A DNA stretch of 64,000 nt from an uncultured Croceitalea sp. (lineage in GTDB: Bacteria; Bacteroidota; Bacteroidia; Flavobacteriales; Flavobacteriaceae): positions 1,478,640 through 1,542,639 of the forward strand of contig CANMOV010000001.1 of the NCBI GenBank assembly GCA_947499565.1, given 5' to 3'. This document shows positions 16,150 to 24,816 of the stretch, piece after piece. Numbering within the stretch: the first letter of the stretch is position 1; each line of letters opens with the position of its first letter. The notes below the pieces were generated by a model. It saw nothing but the letters and a program-made list of their open reading frames with translations, ran no database searches and was not told the origin of the DNA. The position numbers and the translations under genes were made by a program.

Positions 16150-16659
16150 TTATCTATTGTATCGATAGATGTAATGGGGGCCAAAATTCAGCAACTCGAT
16201 AGTCCTTTCGTAAAGAGCACCAATCTTTACAGCTGTGCGTTTGGATGCTTCGTTATCTGGGTCTATATAACTCACCAAAGTAGAAAGGCCTAACTTCTCA
16301 AAAGCAAAATTCTTGGAAGCAATACCGGCTTCTGTGGCATAACCCTTTCCATACATTTCCGGGAGAATCCAGTACCCTAATTCCACTTCTGGCCAAGGTT
16401 CCGATTTCCAGAGACCAACACAACCTACAAAGTCTCTTGAATCTCTTTCTTCGACAGCCCAATAACCAAAACCCTTTAATTGCCAATGTCCGATAAGAGA
16501 AACCATTTTTCGCCAGGCCATTTCTTTATCCAACTTTCCTCCAACGTATTTAGCAAGTTGTTCATTAGAGTAGTATTCAGAATATATTTTAAAGTCGGTT
16601 TCTCTCCATTGTCGTAATTTTAATCTTGATGTTTCAATTTCAATAAATTCCTTTGCCAT
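16150..16659 (-). CDS. GNAT N-acetyltransferase, RimJ/RimL type
   Basis: A 169-aa protein from ATG at 16657-16659; a TTG three codons upstream is the alternative. RimJ/RimL-like features are ETSRLKLRQWRETDF at the N-terminus, then WPEVELGYWILPEMYGKGYATEA (acetyl-CoA loop YGKGYATEA, about 105-113), SYIDPDNEASKRTAVKIGA and a short C-terminal strand. It would transfer acetyl from acetyl-CoA to an amine; the substrate (protein N-terminus, antibiotic or metabolite) cannot be inferred. It is flanked by noncoding DNA on its 5' side. Confidence 0.85.
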   Translation of the reverse strand: MAKEFIEIETSRLKLRQWRETDFKIYSEYYSNEQLAKYVGGKLDKEMAWRKMVSLIGHWQLKGFGYWAVEERDSRDFVGCVGLWKSEPWPEVELGYWILPEMYGKGYATEAGIASKNFAFEKLGLSTLVSYIDPDNEASKRTAVKIGALYERTIELLNFGPHYIYRYNR

Positions 16660-16706
16660 AATTATCAATATTTTTTTAACGAGTATGAAAGCTATTCTTG
16701 ACTCTT

Positions 16707-17194
16707 TTAAACTTTAGAGATAAGTTTGGTTGGGGAAACTGAAGGTAAATCCAACATCATTGCGCAATCCGCCATTTCGTAATTGGAGTGTGAAAATGAG
16801 ACTTCCGTAAAGCCTAATTTTCGGTATAGCTGAATGGCTTTATAAAGTTTCTTATTGGTAGTAAGATAAATCTTTTCAAATTTTTCTTTTTTAGCCACAT
16901 CAATGCAATGTAACATTAGTTTTTTGCCAATGCCTCTTTTCCGATACTCCTTAGTCACTCCCAACTTTAAAATCTCGACATATCCATTTTTCAAAGGCAT
17001 TAGAGTTGCTGTTCCTGCAATCTTATCTTCCAATTTGGCTAAAAAAATGCTCCCCCTTTATTTAAAATCTCTACTTGTGGATTATTCAATATAAATCCAT
17101 CGATTTCTTCAAACAAGTTGTTCTCTTCCAACCATTCCAATGACAAACTTTTGAAATCTGTATGATACTTTTTATGGTATTTGATTATTTGCAA
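16707..17194 (-). pseudogene. GNAT acetyltransferase disrupted by a frameshift
   Basis: Two frames join into one GNAT protein of about 162 aa. The N-terminal part starts at TTG 17194 (MQIIKYHKKYHTDFKSLSLE) and runs to a stop just after NKGGAFF. The C-terminal part continues from AKLEDKIAGTATLMPLKNG through the acetyl-CoA loop VTKEYRKRGIGKKLM. The break falls at a run of seven A (17041-17047 on the plus strand); an eighth A would restore the frame. It may be a real inactivating slip, a phase-variable tract or a sequencing error. The start lies 13 nt after the preceding gene's stop, suggesting an operon. Confidence 0.75.
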
Positions 17195-17207
17195 CCGGGA
17201 TATGATT

Positions 17208-17522
17208 TTATAAGGGACCAAACTCAGCGAATATACTATCGCTTTCTTTTACATTGTTCAAAGGAATGTATTCGCAAACTTTTGAATATTCTTCCCACAT
17301 TTTTTGAACTTTCTTATTAGAATGAGCCAATTCAATAGCTTCTTTTGACTTCCACCCAAATACTTCTAAAATTGTTCCGTCTTCCGCCTCACAAATAATC
17401 GATTTCCTATCCGTAACTAAATCTTCCGCATTGAGAATATCCCAATGGGAATACATCAGATTTTTTAAGTCGTTTGCTTTTCCTGGAAAAGGTTTATATG
17501 CCACTATTACTATTCTCTCCAT
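17208..17522 (-). CDS. Small protein, possibly a dimeric alpha/beta-barrel (ABM-like)
   Basis: About 104 aa from ATG at 17520-17522; the upstream extension overlaps the previous gene and is discarded. The sequence MERIVIVAYKPFPGKANDLK followed by a central EDGTILEVFGWKSKEAIELA and helix KKVQKMWEEYSKV has the beta-alpha-beta-beta-alpha-beta look of antibiotic-biosynthesis-monooxygenase-like folds. This is fold-level pattern recognition only. It lies in a putative operon with the NTF2-like lipoprotein (20 nt upstream) and the broken GNAT gene. Confidence 0.55.
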   Translation of the reverse strand: MERIVIVAYKPFPGKANDLKNLMYSHWDILNAEDLVTDRKSIICEAEDGTILEVFGWKSKEAIELAHSNKKVQKMWEEYSKVCEYIPLNNVKESDSIFAEFGPL

Positions 17523-17542
17523 GATTGTTCTCTTTTTATGTT

Positions 17543-18052
17543 CTACTCCGATTGATTTTGATTTTCGTTTTTGCCTGAAGAGTGACCTATAATAAATTTC
17601 CATTCTTCATTTTCCTTTTTCATTAAAATGGTCATCGCACCATTAATGTCAATCTTTTGGTCAGAAGAAAAAACCAAAACCTGTTCATATTCAACATAGA
17701 ACATCACATTGGAATCATTGATTGGAGTGACTTTTTTATCCAATGAGTTAAACTCCATACTTTTTAATGAAGGATAAAAACTTTTAATAGAACTACGGGC
17801 AGCTTCTCCAGAGGGATAAGCAATGGAGCCATTTTCTACCCAAAAAAATCTTGGGTCTTCTGAGTAGTATTTAGAAATTGTTTCCAAATCTCCATTAGAT
17901 AAGCTACTTTCGAACTTCGCAAATTCAGCTAGGACTTCCTTCTCAATAGTTTCGATTTCATCTCTTGTTAAATTATTTTCTCGATAATTACATGAAATCA
18001 TTAAAAAGGAACTAAAAGCCAGCAAATAAATCAGATTATAAATCTTTACCAT
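17543..18052 (-). CDS. NTF2-like (SnoaL/DUF4440-type) lipoprotein
   Basis: A 169-aa lipoprotein: hydrophobic leader with lipobox ending at C21 (SFLMISC). Residues about 30-150 fit an NTF2-like fold: N-terminal helix EIETIEKEVLAEFAKFESSL, the SNGDLETISKYYSEDPRFFW motif, then strands up to EEWKFIIGHSSG. DUF4440/SnoaL-like proteins bind small ligands in a cone-shaped cavity; enzymatic activity is not implied. It follows the AraC regulator by 4 nt, so coregulation is likely. Confidence 0.7.
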   Translation of the reverse strand: MVKIYNLIYLLAFSSFLMISCNYRENNLTRDEIETIEKEVLAEFAKFESSLSNGDLETISKYYSEDPRFFWVENGSIAYPSGEAARSSIKSFYPSLKSMEFNSLDKKVTPINDSNVMFYVEYEQVLVFSSDQKIDINGAMTILMKKENEEWKFIIGHSSGKNENQNQSE

Positions 18053-18056
18053 AATT

Positions 18057-18926
18057 CTATATATTAATTTTCTTAATTATTTCATTATTTCCGTAATCAC
18101 CCATTATTGTTGTGTTTAAAGAAAAATGATTGATGTTATTGCAAGGAATAATTCTTGTTTCTTTTTCGTAGGCTTTTATCTTACTCGGAGGAACACCAAT
18201 TATTTCAACAAAAGATTTTGTCATATGTGAAGCATCAGAAAATCCATAGTCATAGGCCGCATTTATAAGTTTTTTACCCTTTAAAACGTGATTCAATGAA
18301 TCAATAACTCTCATCCATTTAACGAAATTCTGGATTGACTGCCCAACATGCTCTTTAAAGAGGTGTCTTAATCTGCTTTCTGAAAGTCCAACTTCTAAGG
18401 CTACTTCTTTTACCTTGAAATTTTTAACAGGGGATTTTATGATATAATCAATGGCTTTTTCAACTCGCTTATCAATTGGTTCTTGCTGCGGTAAATCCAG
18501 CAGTTCTTGAATAATCGAAATACAACCCTTGAACATCTCATTACAATTATTCTGAACCAATAACTGCTTTAAGAAATTGTCGTTGGCATTGAGTATTTTA
18601 AGTTTTTTCAATCCCTTTATTGGGTTTTTTTCAAGGTATTTTTCGCTCAAAAGTTTAGCATATTTACTTTCTACATCTAAGTAAAGAAATAGTTGTATGC
18701 TATTATTACTATCCAACTGATGCAAATGGTCAGCATCTATTAATACTGCTGAATAAGGAGTCCAGTCAGTTTCCTTATCTTTTAACAAAAATTCCTTCTC
18801 AATATCGAATACTATTTGAAGTGTATTATGAGCATGAGGGTCAGTATGAAATGAAGTACCCCAAAAAACACAGAGTCCATTCCATAAATAAAGTGCTGAT
18901 GTGTGACCTAAATTTCCAGTATTCAA
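18057..18926 (-). CDS. AraC family transcriptional regulator
   Basis: A 289-aa protein. The N-terminal 100 residues form a cupin-like sensor (FHTDPHAHNTLQIVFDIEKE). Residues about 157-255 are the double helix-turn-helix: FKVKEVALEVGLSESRLRHLFKEHVGQSI and LINAAYDYGFSDASHMTKSFVEIIGVPPS. The frame appears to start with TTG. It heads a run including an NTF2-like lipoprotein, an ABM-like protein and a GNAT gene, which it may control. A copy of the 16-bp island motif lies 48 nt upstream. Confidence 0.85.
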   Translation of the reverse strand: MNTGNLGHTSALYLWNGLCVFWGTSFHTDPHAHNTLQIVFDIEKEFLLKDKETDWTPYSAVLIDADHLHQLDSNNSIQLFLYLDVESKYAKLLSEKYLEKNPIKGLKKLKILNANDNFLKQLLVQNNCNEMFKGCISIIQELLDLPQQEPIDKRVEKAIDYIIKSPVKNFKVKEVALEVGLSESRLRHLFKEHVGQSIQNFVKWMRVIDSLNHVLKGKKLINAAYDYGFSDASHMTKSFVEIIGVPPSKIKAYEKETRIIPCNNINHFSLNTTIMGDYGNNEIIKKINI

Positions 18927-18973
18927 TATGTTGTAAGTTTTTTCTTAAAATTAATATAATTTGACGATAGTGA

Positions 18974-18989
18974 CTTGTACAATTTGGCT
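18974..18989 (-). repeat. Recurrent island motif, copy B
   Basis: Minus strand AGCCAAATTGTACAAG, identical over 16 bp to copy A, upstream of the AraC gene. Confidence 0.6.
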
Positions 18990-19055
18990 AAATTATAAAA
19001 GGGCAATCCCATCATAAATCTGGTTTCTTTTGCATGTATCTCTCGTAGAGAAAAA

Positions 19056-19592
19056 TCAATCTATATGCAAAATCGAAGCTTCTTCTTCTAATAATGGTCC
19101 AATTACTTCAATGTGTCTACCTCCTTTATCTAACAATTCTCTTGTTGGCATTTCAAATACCCAATTAGGATTGTCTCTGCCAACTATCTCATAGTACCTC
19201 GTTTTACTTAGCCCATAAACGAGTTTTCCAACACCACTCCAATAAATAGCAGAAGTACACATTGGACATGGCTCATCGCTGGTGTAAACGGAGCAGTCTC
19301 TAAGAAATTCATAGCCATATTTTATACAAGCATCTCTTATCAAGTTAATCTCAGCGTGAGCAAGACAATCCTTATCCGTATTAATTGTATTTTCTCCTTT
19401 TAAAATGACTTCCCCTTCACTATTAACCAAAACACACCCGAATGGTAAGTTCCCATTTAACTTTGATTCTTTGGCGACTTCGATGGCCATTCTTACATAT
19501 TTTTCTTCATTTTCCATATTCTCATTTGGTTTGGAGTTTTCATTACATGAGAGAAATGCAATAAAAAAGGTTATTGTTAAAAGCTGTCTCAT
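19056..19592 (-). CDS. CMP/dCMP-type deaminase with lipoprotein leader
   Basis: A 178-aa protein. After a leader with lipobox (FIAFLSC16) comes a complete cytidine-deaminase-fold domain: PFGCVLV (about 50-56), zinc motif H79-A-E81 and P108-C-P-M-C112, with the catalytic glutamate present. The form resembles guanine deaminase/TadA-like nucleoside deaminases, which are cytosolic. An exported, lipid-anchored version is odd: either the leader is real and the enzyme acts in the envelope, or an internal start (M26 of NENMENEEKYVRMA) gives a cytosolic form. Its start overlaps the stop of the methyltransferase gene by 1 nt. Confidence 0.8.
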   Translation of the reverse strand: MRQLLTITFFIAFLSCNENSKPNENMENEEKYVRMAIEVAKESKLNGNLPFGCVLVNSEGEVILKGENTINTDKDCLAHAEINLIRDACIKYGYEFLRDCSVYTSDEPCPMCTSAIYWSGVGKLVYGLSKTRYYEIVGRDNPNWVFEMPTRELLDKGGRHIEVIGPLLEEEASILHID

Positions 19593-20224
19593 TACCGTCT
19601 TAAATTTACTTTTGTTCTGCCTACCTTTCTTACCAAATTCCCCATGTAAATCTGATTTCTATTGTGCTCATGGTCAATAAAAACTTTTTCAAACTCAATG
19701 ATACCCAGCCGTTTTTCAAAATATTCATAATCCCATTCAGGAGATGAAAAAATGATAATATTAGATGTTATATAATTCTGTATTTTACTTATCAGTTCTC
19801 TAAGTGGTGGGTTTTTTAATCTCAAATCCCCTTGGTTTTCCTCTTTATGAGCATACCAAAAGGGAACATCATAAATGACAATGTCAGCATCAATACTTTT
19901 TAAAATATCATCCTCAAATACATCACCATAAATGAGTTCTACTTTATCATCATGCCCTACTTCTTGTAGATTAACTTTACATATTTCCAATATGTCTTTA
20001 TCATTATCAACACCTATTACTTTTTTAAATGCAGGGGCTAGATATTCTAAAGTGACACCAATACAACAACAGAGTTCCGCCAAAATGAGCTCTGAATTAC
20101 CAATCCTGCTTCGCAAGTATTTTAAATTAGACGGATAATTAGATATAAATAGTGAAAACCTATCGCCCTTGATATTCTTACGGTAGCCTCTCCTATTTAT
20201 GATGTCTCTTACGTAGATTTCCAT
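19592..20224 (-). CDS. Class I SAM-dependent methyltransferase
   Basis: A 210-aa Rossmann methyltransferase. SAM motif I is atypical (AELCCCIGVTLEYLAP, about 49-64, with CCCIG where DxFxGxG is usual), motif II is KKVIGVDND (about 67-75), then VELIYGDVFEDD (about 95-106) and a DVPFWYA motif (about 118-124) like the (N/D)PPF/W motif of N-methylating enzymes of RNA or DNA. It resembles TGS1/Trm-like RNA methyltransferases at motif level; the substrate is unknown. It is cotranscribed with the deaminase. Confidence 0.7.
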   Translation of the reverse strand: MEIYVRDIINRRGYRKNIKGDRFSLFISNYPSNLKYLRSRIGNSELILAELCCCIGVTLEYLAPAFKKVIGVDNDKDILEICKVNLQEVGHDDKVELIYGDVFEDDILKSIDADIVIYDVPFWYAHKEENQGDLRLKNPPLRELISKIQNYITSNIIIFSSPEWDYEYFEKRLGIIEFEKVFIDHEHNRNQIYMGNLVRKVGRTKVNLRR

Positions 20225-20522
20225 TTAAGCCGTGAAAATATATCATTTCCTTCCTGAAATCTTGTACAAAATGGCTATTGTCCTTAACCAATATCATATC
20301 TCTTTTGGGACATAAGCGATCTTTTTAGATTTAAGCTATTTGAGAAGTTTAACTAACACCTATAGTTAAGCTATATTGACCCCTAATATACAGTCGAATT
20401 ATACAAGTGTTTTTTTGTTAGAGTGCTTATTTTTCAATTGTGAAAAGCGTTTCATCCATATTTATGCTTTTCATCTAAACAAAGGCATAACCATTTCAGC
20501 ATGTACAATATAAAATATTAAA
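20225..20522. other. Divergent intergenic region in the island
   Basis: This 298-bp region separates the minus-strand genes from the plus-strand genes. It holds copy C of the island motif (20261-20276) and an inverted repeat AGTTTAACTA - 7 nt - TAGTTAAGCT (20346-20372, one mismatch). No coding frame is apparent. Confidence 0.5.
20261..20276 (-). repeat. Recurrent island motif, copy C
   Basis: Minus strand AGCCATTTTGTACAAG, 14 of 16 positions as in copies A and B, 36 nt upstream of the methyltransferase ATG. Confidence 0.55.
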
Positions 20523-20939
20523 ATGAAAAAAACAGCTCTAACAATAGTTGTATTACTCATGTTAAGTTGTTCAAATGATAATGGAAATTCTAATGATTGT
20601 GAATTTGAAATTGTTATAAGTGATGAACTATATAGAAAGGCTCCATCAGACCAACTAGCAATTAATGTTATAGAAATAAATGGCAATTGTTTAAGAATCG
20701 ATTTTAGCGCAAGTGGTTGTAGTGGCGATACCTGGGAATTAAGCCTTGTTGATTCTGGAATAATTTTAGAATCACTTCCACCTCAAAGGATGTTACGACT
20801 TTCATTAGAGAATAAGGAACTTTGTGATGTTTTAATTACCAAACAATTGACATTCGATATCTCAAACTTAAAAGTTAATGGAGATAGCTTTTTATTAAAC
20901 ATTGCAAATTTTGAAGAGAAAATATTATTTGAATATTAA
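20523..20939 (+). CDS. Small lipoprotein of unknown function
   Basis: A 138-aa protein with a lipoprotein leader (MKKTALTIVVLLMLSC, C16) and an Asn/Asp-rich linker. Two cysteines in NCLRIDFSASGCSG (about 58-71) and one in ELCDVL may form disulfides. The rest is predicted beta-rich. No family recognised. It precedes the M1 peptidase by 12 nt and is probably cotranscribed with it. Confidence 0.65.
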   Translation: MKKTALTIVVLLMLSCSNDNGNSNDCEFEIVISDELYRKAPSDQLAINVIEINGNCLRIDFSASGCSGDTWELSLVDSGIILESLPPQRMLRLSLENKELCDVLITKQLTFDISNLKVNGDSFLLNIANFEEKILFEY

Positions 20940-20951
20940 AAGCAACAAGAT

Positions 20952-22967
20952 ATGCTTCCCGTTGAAGAAATAGACAAGTTTAGAATAACCATTTTAGCTC
21001 TTTTTTTTTTTACTTGTACTATCTATGGTCAAAAAATCAAATCTAATTCGAAAAAACTAGAAACTTTAGATTGGAAAATAATGTATTGTGGAAGAGCAGA
21101 AATTGGAAAAAAAGACCCCTGTTCTTTATACGTAAAAAATGAAACAGCCTATGTAATACAGGGTTATCGATTGGATTACTATAATCAATTGGTTAAAATA
21201 AAATCAGGAAAAATTGGCCCTTATGAGACAAGTAAATTAAAGACCAAAACAAATGAATATTGGGTCTTTGGCGATTCACTTAATAATGCACTTGGTATAT
21301 TTAAAACTACCTCTGGAACTAATAATATTACAATAGATGATTCGAATTTCAAAGAATCAGTAAAACTTCCGAAGAGCATACGCGATAGAAGCACTATTGG
21401 TACACCCTCTGGCGGAAAAATTTTAATAGAACAGCAATCTTATGATGTATTACACTATGATTTGAAGCTTGAAATTTTTACAGAAAGGCAGTATATAAAA
21501 GGAAATAATACAATTACAGCTAAGGTTTTGAAAGACTTAGAAGATTTTGTATTTGATTTGGATTCACTACTAACTATTGAAAATGTTTACTTAAAACAGA
21601 ATAATAGAAAAATTAAATTACCAGTAAAGACTATCAATGGTAAACATTGGTGTAAACTACCAACAGTAAGTAAAAAAGACCGATTAATTATTATTGATAT
21701 TGAGTATAGTGGAAACCCAAGAATAGCCACTCATGCGCCTTACAAAGGTGGGTTTTCCTGGAACAAAACATTGGATTGTCAGCCTTGGATTGCCACGTCT
21801 TGTCAAATTGATGGGGCTGATGTTTGGCTGCCTTGCAAGGATTATCAGTGGGATGAAGCAGATTCTGTTAACCTTTCTTTTACTGTTCCAAAAGGGCTGA
21901 AAGCTGTATCCAATGGAATTCTAACTAATAAAATAGAGAATAACAATGAAACTACCACTTATGATTGGAAAGTTGAAACCCCTATAAATAACTATAATAT
22001 TACACTAAATATAGCACCCTATGCATTTATTCCAGACACCTATGTGGGCGTTACAAAAGATAGTTTGGATTTGGGATATTGGGTTCTACCCGAAAATCTT
22101 GATAAGGCCACAGAATTTTATGCACACAGCAAGAAATATCTCAAATTTCTAGAATTACACCTTGGACCTTATCCATTTAGGAAAGAGAAGTTGGGAGTAG
22201 TTGAAGTTCCTTTTGTTGCAATGGAACATCAAACTATTATTGCTTTCGGCCCAAATTATTCTACAAAATACCCGGAATATAATTCAACTCTTTTCCACGA
22301 AATTAGTCACGAATGGTTTGGAAATATGGTAACGGCACTTGATTGGAAAGATTTTTGGATTCAAGAATCTCTAACGGGCTATATGGAAGCCTTATATGAA
22401 GAATCATTAAGAGGAGAGCAAGGTTACAAAGAGAAAGTTGCATCGTTCAAGAGAAGACTATTGAATAAAAATCCTCTAGCACCTGCTACAATGGTAAATT
22501 CAAGACAAATTTATAGTGGGGATTCATATAATAAAGGAGCTTATCTTCTTCATACGCTACGCTATTTAATGGGTAAAGACAATCTGCTTGAGGTGCTTCG
22601 ATTAATGTCTTATCCAGATAAAAATTTGGAATTAATAAATGATGGAGGGCAATGCCGGTTTACTTCTACAGATGAATTTTTTAGTATAGTAAATAGAGTA
22701 AGTGGTCAAGATTTCAGCTGGTTTAAAAATGTATATTTTAAAAACGCTACACTTCCAAAGTTATCAATTACTGAAAATAAGGAAGGTGTAATGTTAAAAT
22801 GGTTTACAAAAAGTAATATGGACTTTTCGATGCCCTTAGAAATAAAAACTGAGGAGGGTGTTCTGAAGATTCATTTTATAGATGGTTTGGCTCAACTAAA
22901 TTTTGGGATGGAAGAAATTGTTGAAATAGACCCAAATAAATGGATTTTATTTGAAAAAATAGAATAA
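20952..22967 (+). CDS. M1 family (gluzincin) metallopeptidase, exported
   Basis: A 671-aa protein with a signal-like segment (ILALFFFTCTIYGQ). The zinc site is H449-E-I-S-H453 with the third ligand E472 (WIQESLTGYM) at the canonical spacing. The exopeptidase motif is VAMEHQT instead of GAMEN, a substitution seen in some Bacteroidota M1 enzymes. A 140-residue N-terminal extension precedes the M1 N-domain (about 165-370). It probably removes N-terminal residues from peptides in the envelope. The signal-peptide region contains an 11-T run (21001-21011), a possible slippage site. Confidence 0.88.
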   Translation: MLPVEEIDKFRITILALFFFTCTIYGQKIKSNSKKLETLDWKIMYCGRAEIGKKDPCSLYVKNETAYVIQGYRLDYYNQLVKIKSGKIGPYETSKLKTKTNEYWVFGDSLNNALGIFKTTSGTNNITIDDSNFKESVKLPKSIRDRSTIGTPSGGKILIEQQSYDVLHYDLKLEIFTERQYIKGNNTITAKVLKDLEDFVFDLDSLLTIENVYLKQNNRKIKLPVKTINGKHWCKLPTVSKKDRLIIIDIEYSGNPRIATHAPYKGGFSWNKTLDCQPWIATSCQIDGADVWLPCKDYQWDEADSVNLSFTVPKGLKAVSNGILTNKIENNNETTTYDWKVETPINNYNITLNIAPYAFIPDTYVGVTKDSLDLGYWVLPENLDKATEFYAHSKKYLKFLELHLGPYPFRKEKLGVVEVPFVAMEHQTIIAFGPNYSTKYPEYNSTLFHEISHEWFGNMVTALDWKDFWIQESLTGYMEALYEESLRGEQGYKEKVASFKRRLLNKNPLAPATMVNSRQIYSGDSYNKGAYLLHTLRYLMGKDNLLEVLRLMSYPDKNLELINDGGQCRFTSTDEFFSIVNRVSGQDFSWFKNVYFKNATLPKLSITENKEGVMLKWFTKSNMDFSMPLEIKTEEGVLKIHFIDGLAQLNFGMEEIVEIDPNKWILFEKIE

Positions 22968-23039
22968 AGACTAGAGGTAAGAAAGGGTATTACAAGTTAT
23001 TATGTGTAAGAGAGATAATTAATTTATTCTTAAATTAAA

Positions 23040-23927
23040 ATGAACAAGCTCAAAATCATCTCGATAATTATGATTAGTTTTTTTAGTTGTAAAAATGAAA
23101 CTCGGGAATTAAATATTCTTAGTAAATCTGTACCAAAAGATATTCCAATAGACTTTAAACAAGACCTGATTCCTGAAGATAAGTTAATACATAGAGGAAT
23201 ATTTAGCCCAGATTTAAAAGAATATTACTACACCATTTCTGATAAAGATTTTGAAAACTTTGATGTGTATGTCATTAAGAGCAAAGGTAAAAATTGGTCA
23301 GAACCTCAAAAAGCATTTTTCAACACGGAGTACGATGAACACGGTATGAATTTTTCTCCTGATGGCAAAACGCTTTATTTTAGTTCAACAAGACCAATAA
23401 ATGTTGAAGGGTATCTCCCAACTTGGCATATTTGGAAATCAAATAGAGTCGATGGTAAATGGAATAAGCCAGTTTTAGTCGACATTCCTAATTTAAGAGA
23501 CAAATTGGTTTCTCATCCAACAATCACAAATTCTGGAACTCTTTATTTCCATTCAAGTAATTTAGACTACAGCGAAATGGACATTTATTGTTCGAAACTA
23601 GTGAAAGGTAAATTTCAAAATGCAGAAAGAATCAAATTCTCACCAACCCTGAATGTCAATATTTGTACCCCTTTTGTTTCACCAAAAGAAGATTATATCG
23701 TATTCGCTTCCATTGGAAACCAACTAGAATTAATGATTAGTTATTCTGATGGAATAGGAGGTTGGACCAATACAAAAAAACTCAATAGTAGTATTAATAG
23801 TAAAGGACAAGGCAACCCTTATATAACAGCTGATGATAAGTTCCTGTTCTTTACAACCGGAGACCATGGAAAAAAGAACTGGAAAGTCAAATGGGTCAAT
23901 ATAGAATTTGAAATAAGAAGTAACTAA
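23040..23927 (+). CDS. PD40/TolB-like beta-propeller lipoprotein
   Basis: A 295-aa lipoprotein (leader IISIIMISFFSC, C17). Repeated blades show the WD40-like PD40 pattern: GIFSPDLKEYYYTIS, MNFSPDGKTLYFSSTRP, PTITNSGTLYFHSSNL, PFVSPKEDYIVFASIG and PYITADDKFLFFTTGD. Such propellers bind peptides or glycans and often accompany peptidases. No catalytic residues are evident. It sits 72 nt after the M1 peptidase gene on the same strand. Confidence 0.78.
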   Translation: MNKLKIISIIMISFFSCKNETRELNILSKSVPKDIPIDFKQDLIPEDKLIHRGIFSPDLKEYYYTISDKDFENFDVYVIKSKGKNWSEPQKAFFNTEYDEHGMNFSPDGKTLYFSSTRPINVEGYLPTWHIWKSNRVDGKWNKPVLVDIPNLRDKLVSHPTITNSGTLYFHSSNLDYSEMDIYCSKLVKGKFQNAERIKFSPTLNVNICTPFVSPKEDYIVFASIGNQLELMISYSDGIGGWTNTKKLNSSINSKGQGNPYITADDKFLFFTTGDHGKKNWKVKWVNIEFEIRSN

Positions 23928-23993
23928 TGCAACTTAATAAATAATATAAACAGAAATGAAAAAGCATCACAATACTCAGCAAACAAATCATCT

Positions 23994-24791
23994 ATGCATA
24001 GACTTGCTATCCTAATACCATTTTTAATTCAAATCAATATGCTCTCTCAAACACCTAAGAAATCAGAATCTGTCTTAATTAATGGAAAAAGCATTTACTA
24101 TGAGGTTTATGGTGAGGGAGAACCTTTGCTACTGTTACATGGTTACTCTCAATCTTCTAAATCTTGGAGGCCTTATATTCAAGATTATGAAAAAGAATAT
24201 GAGGTATACTTAATCGATTTAACCGGACATGGAAAATCAGAACCGTTTAAGGAAAATCTAAATATAAAAGCTGTAGCGAAAGACCTTCATTTCTTAATCC
24301 AGCATTTAAAACTGGAAAAAATTAAAGCGATTGGGTTTAGTTTCGGAGGAGATGTGCTTTATCAATTGGCGCTAATCAATCCAACTGTAATGGAGTGCAT
24401 TATAACTATAGGTGCGGTGGGCACTTGGACAATTCAAGACTTTCCACAGTACCTAGAAACATACAACTTTGAGAATCGTGCTAACTTTCCTTGGCTAAAA
24501 GAAGCGCATGATAGCGAAGAGCAAGTTAAAGGTATAATGAATCAGTTTAAGAATTATATCGTTAAGTTAAGTGATAAAGAATTGCAAAGTATAAAGCCCG
24601 AAGTATTAATTATTGTCGGTGATGATGATGAAGGTATGGACTTGAAAGAAGTCGCTCGCGTAAGGGAAAATCTACCAAATTCTGACCTATGGATTTTACC
24701 TAACGTTTCTCATGGAGCTCACGAAGGTGAAAATAAAGAAGAATTTATTTTAAAATCTAAAGCTTTTTTAATTAAAGAAAGAACTGAATAA
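23994..24791 (+). CDS. Alpha/beta hydrolase
   Basis: A 265-aa protein with an N-terminal hydrophobic leader (LAILIPFLIQINMLSQ), so probably exported. The fold is typical: oxyanion region LLLLHGYSQSSKSW (about 43-56), DLTGHGKSEPF, nucleophile elbow GFSFGGD (about 115-121, S117), acid VGDDDEGMD and catalytic His in NVSHGAHEGE. The substrate is unknown. Its last codons abut a truncated DinB gene, suggesting a deletion or rearrangement at this junction. Confidence 0.8.
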   Translation: MHRLAILIPFLIQINMLSQTPKKSESVLINGKSIYYEVYGEGEPLLLLHGYSQSSKSWRPYIQDYEKEYEVYLIDLTGHGKSEPFKENLNIKAVAKDLHFLIQHLKLEKIKAIGFSFGGDVLYQLALINPTVMECIITIGAVGTWTIQDFPQYLETYNFENRANFPWLKEAHDSEEQVKGIMNQFKNYIVKLSDKELQSIKPEVLIIVGDDDEGMDLKEVARVRENLPNSDLWILPNVSHGAHEGENKEEFILKSKAFLIKERTE

Positions 24792-24816
24792 AGGGCTTTT
24801 AGTTTCTGCGCAAAAA

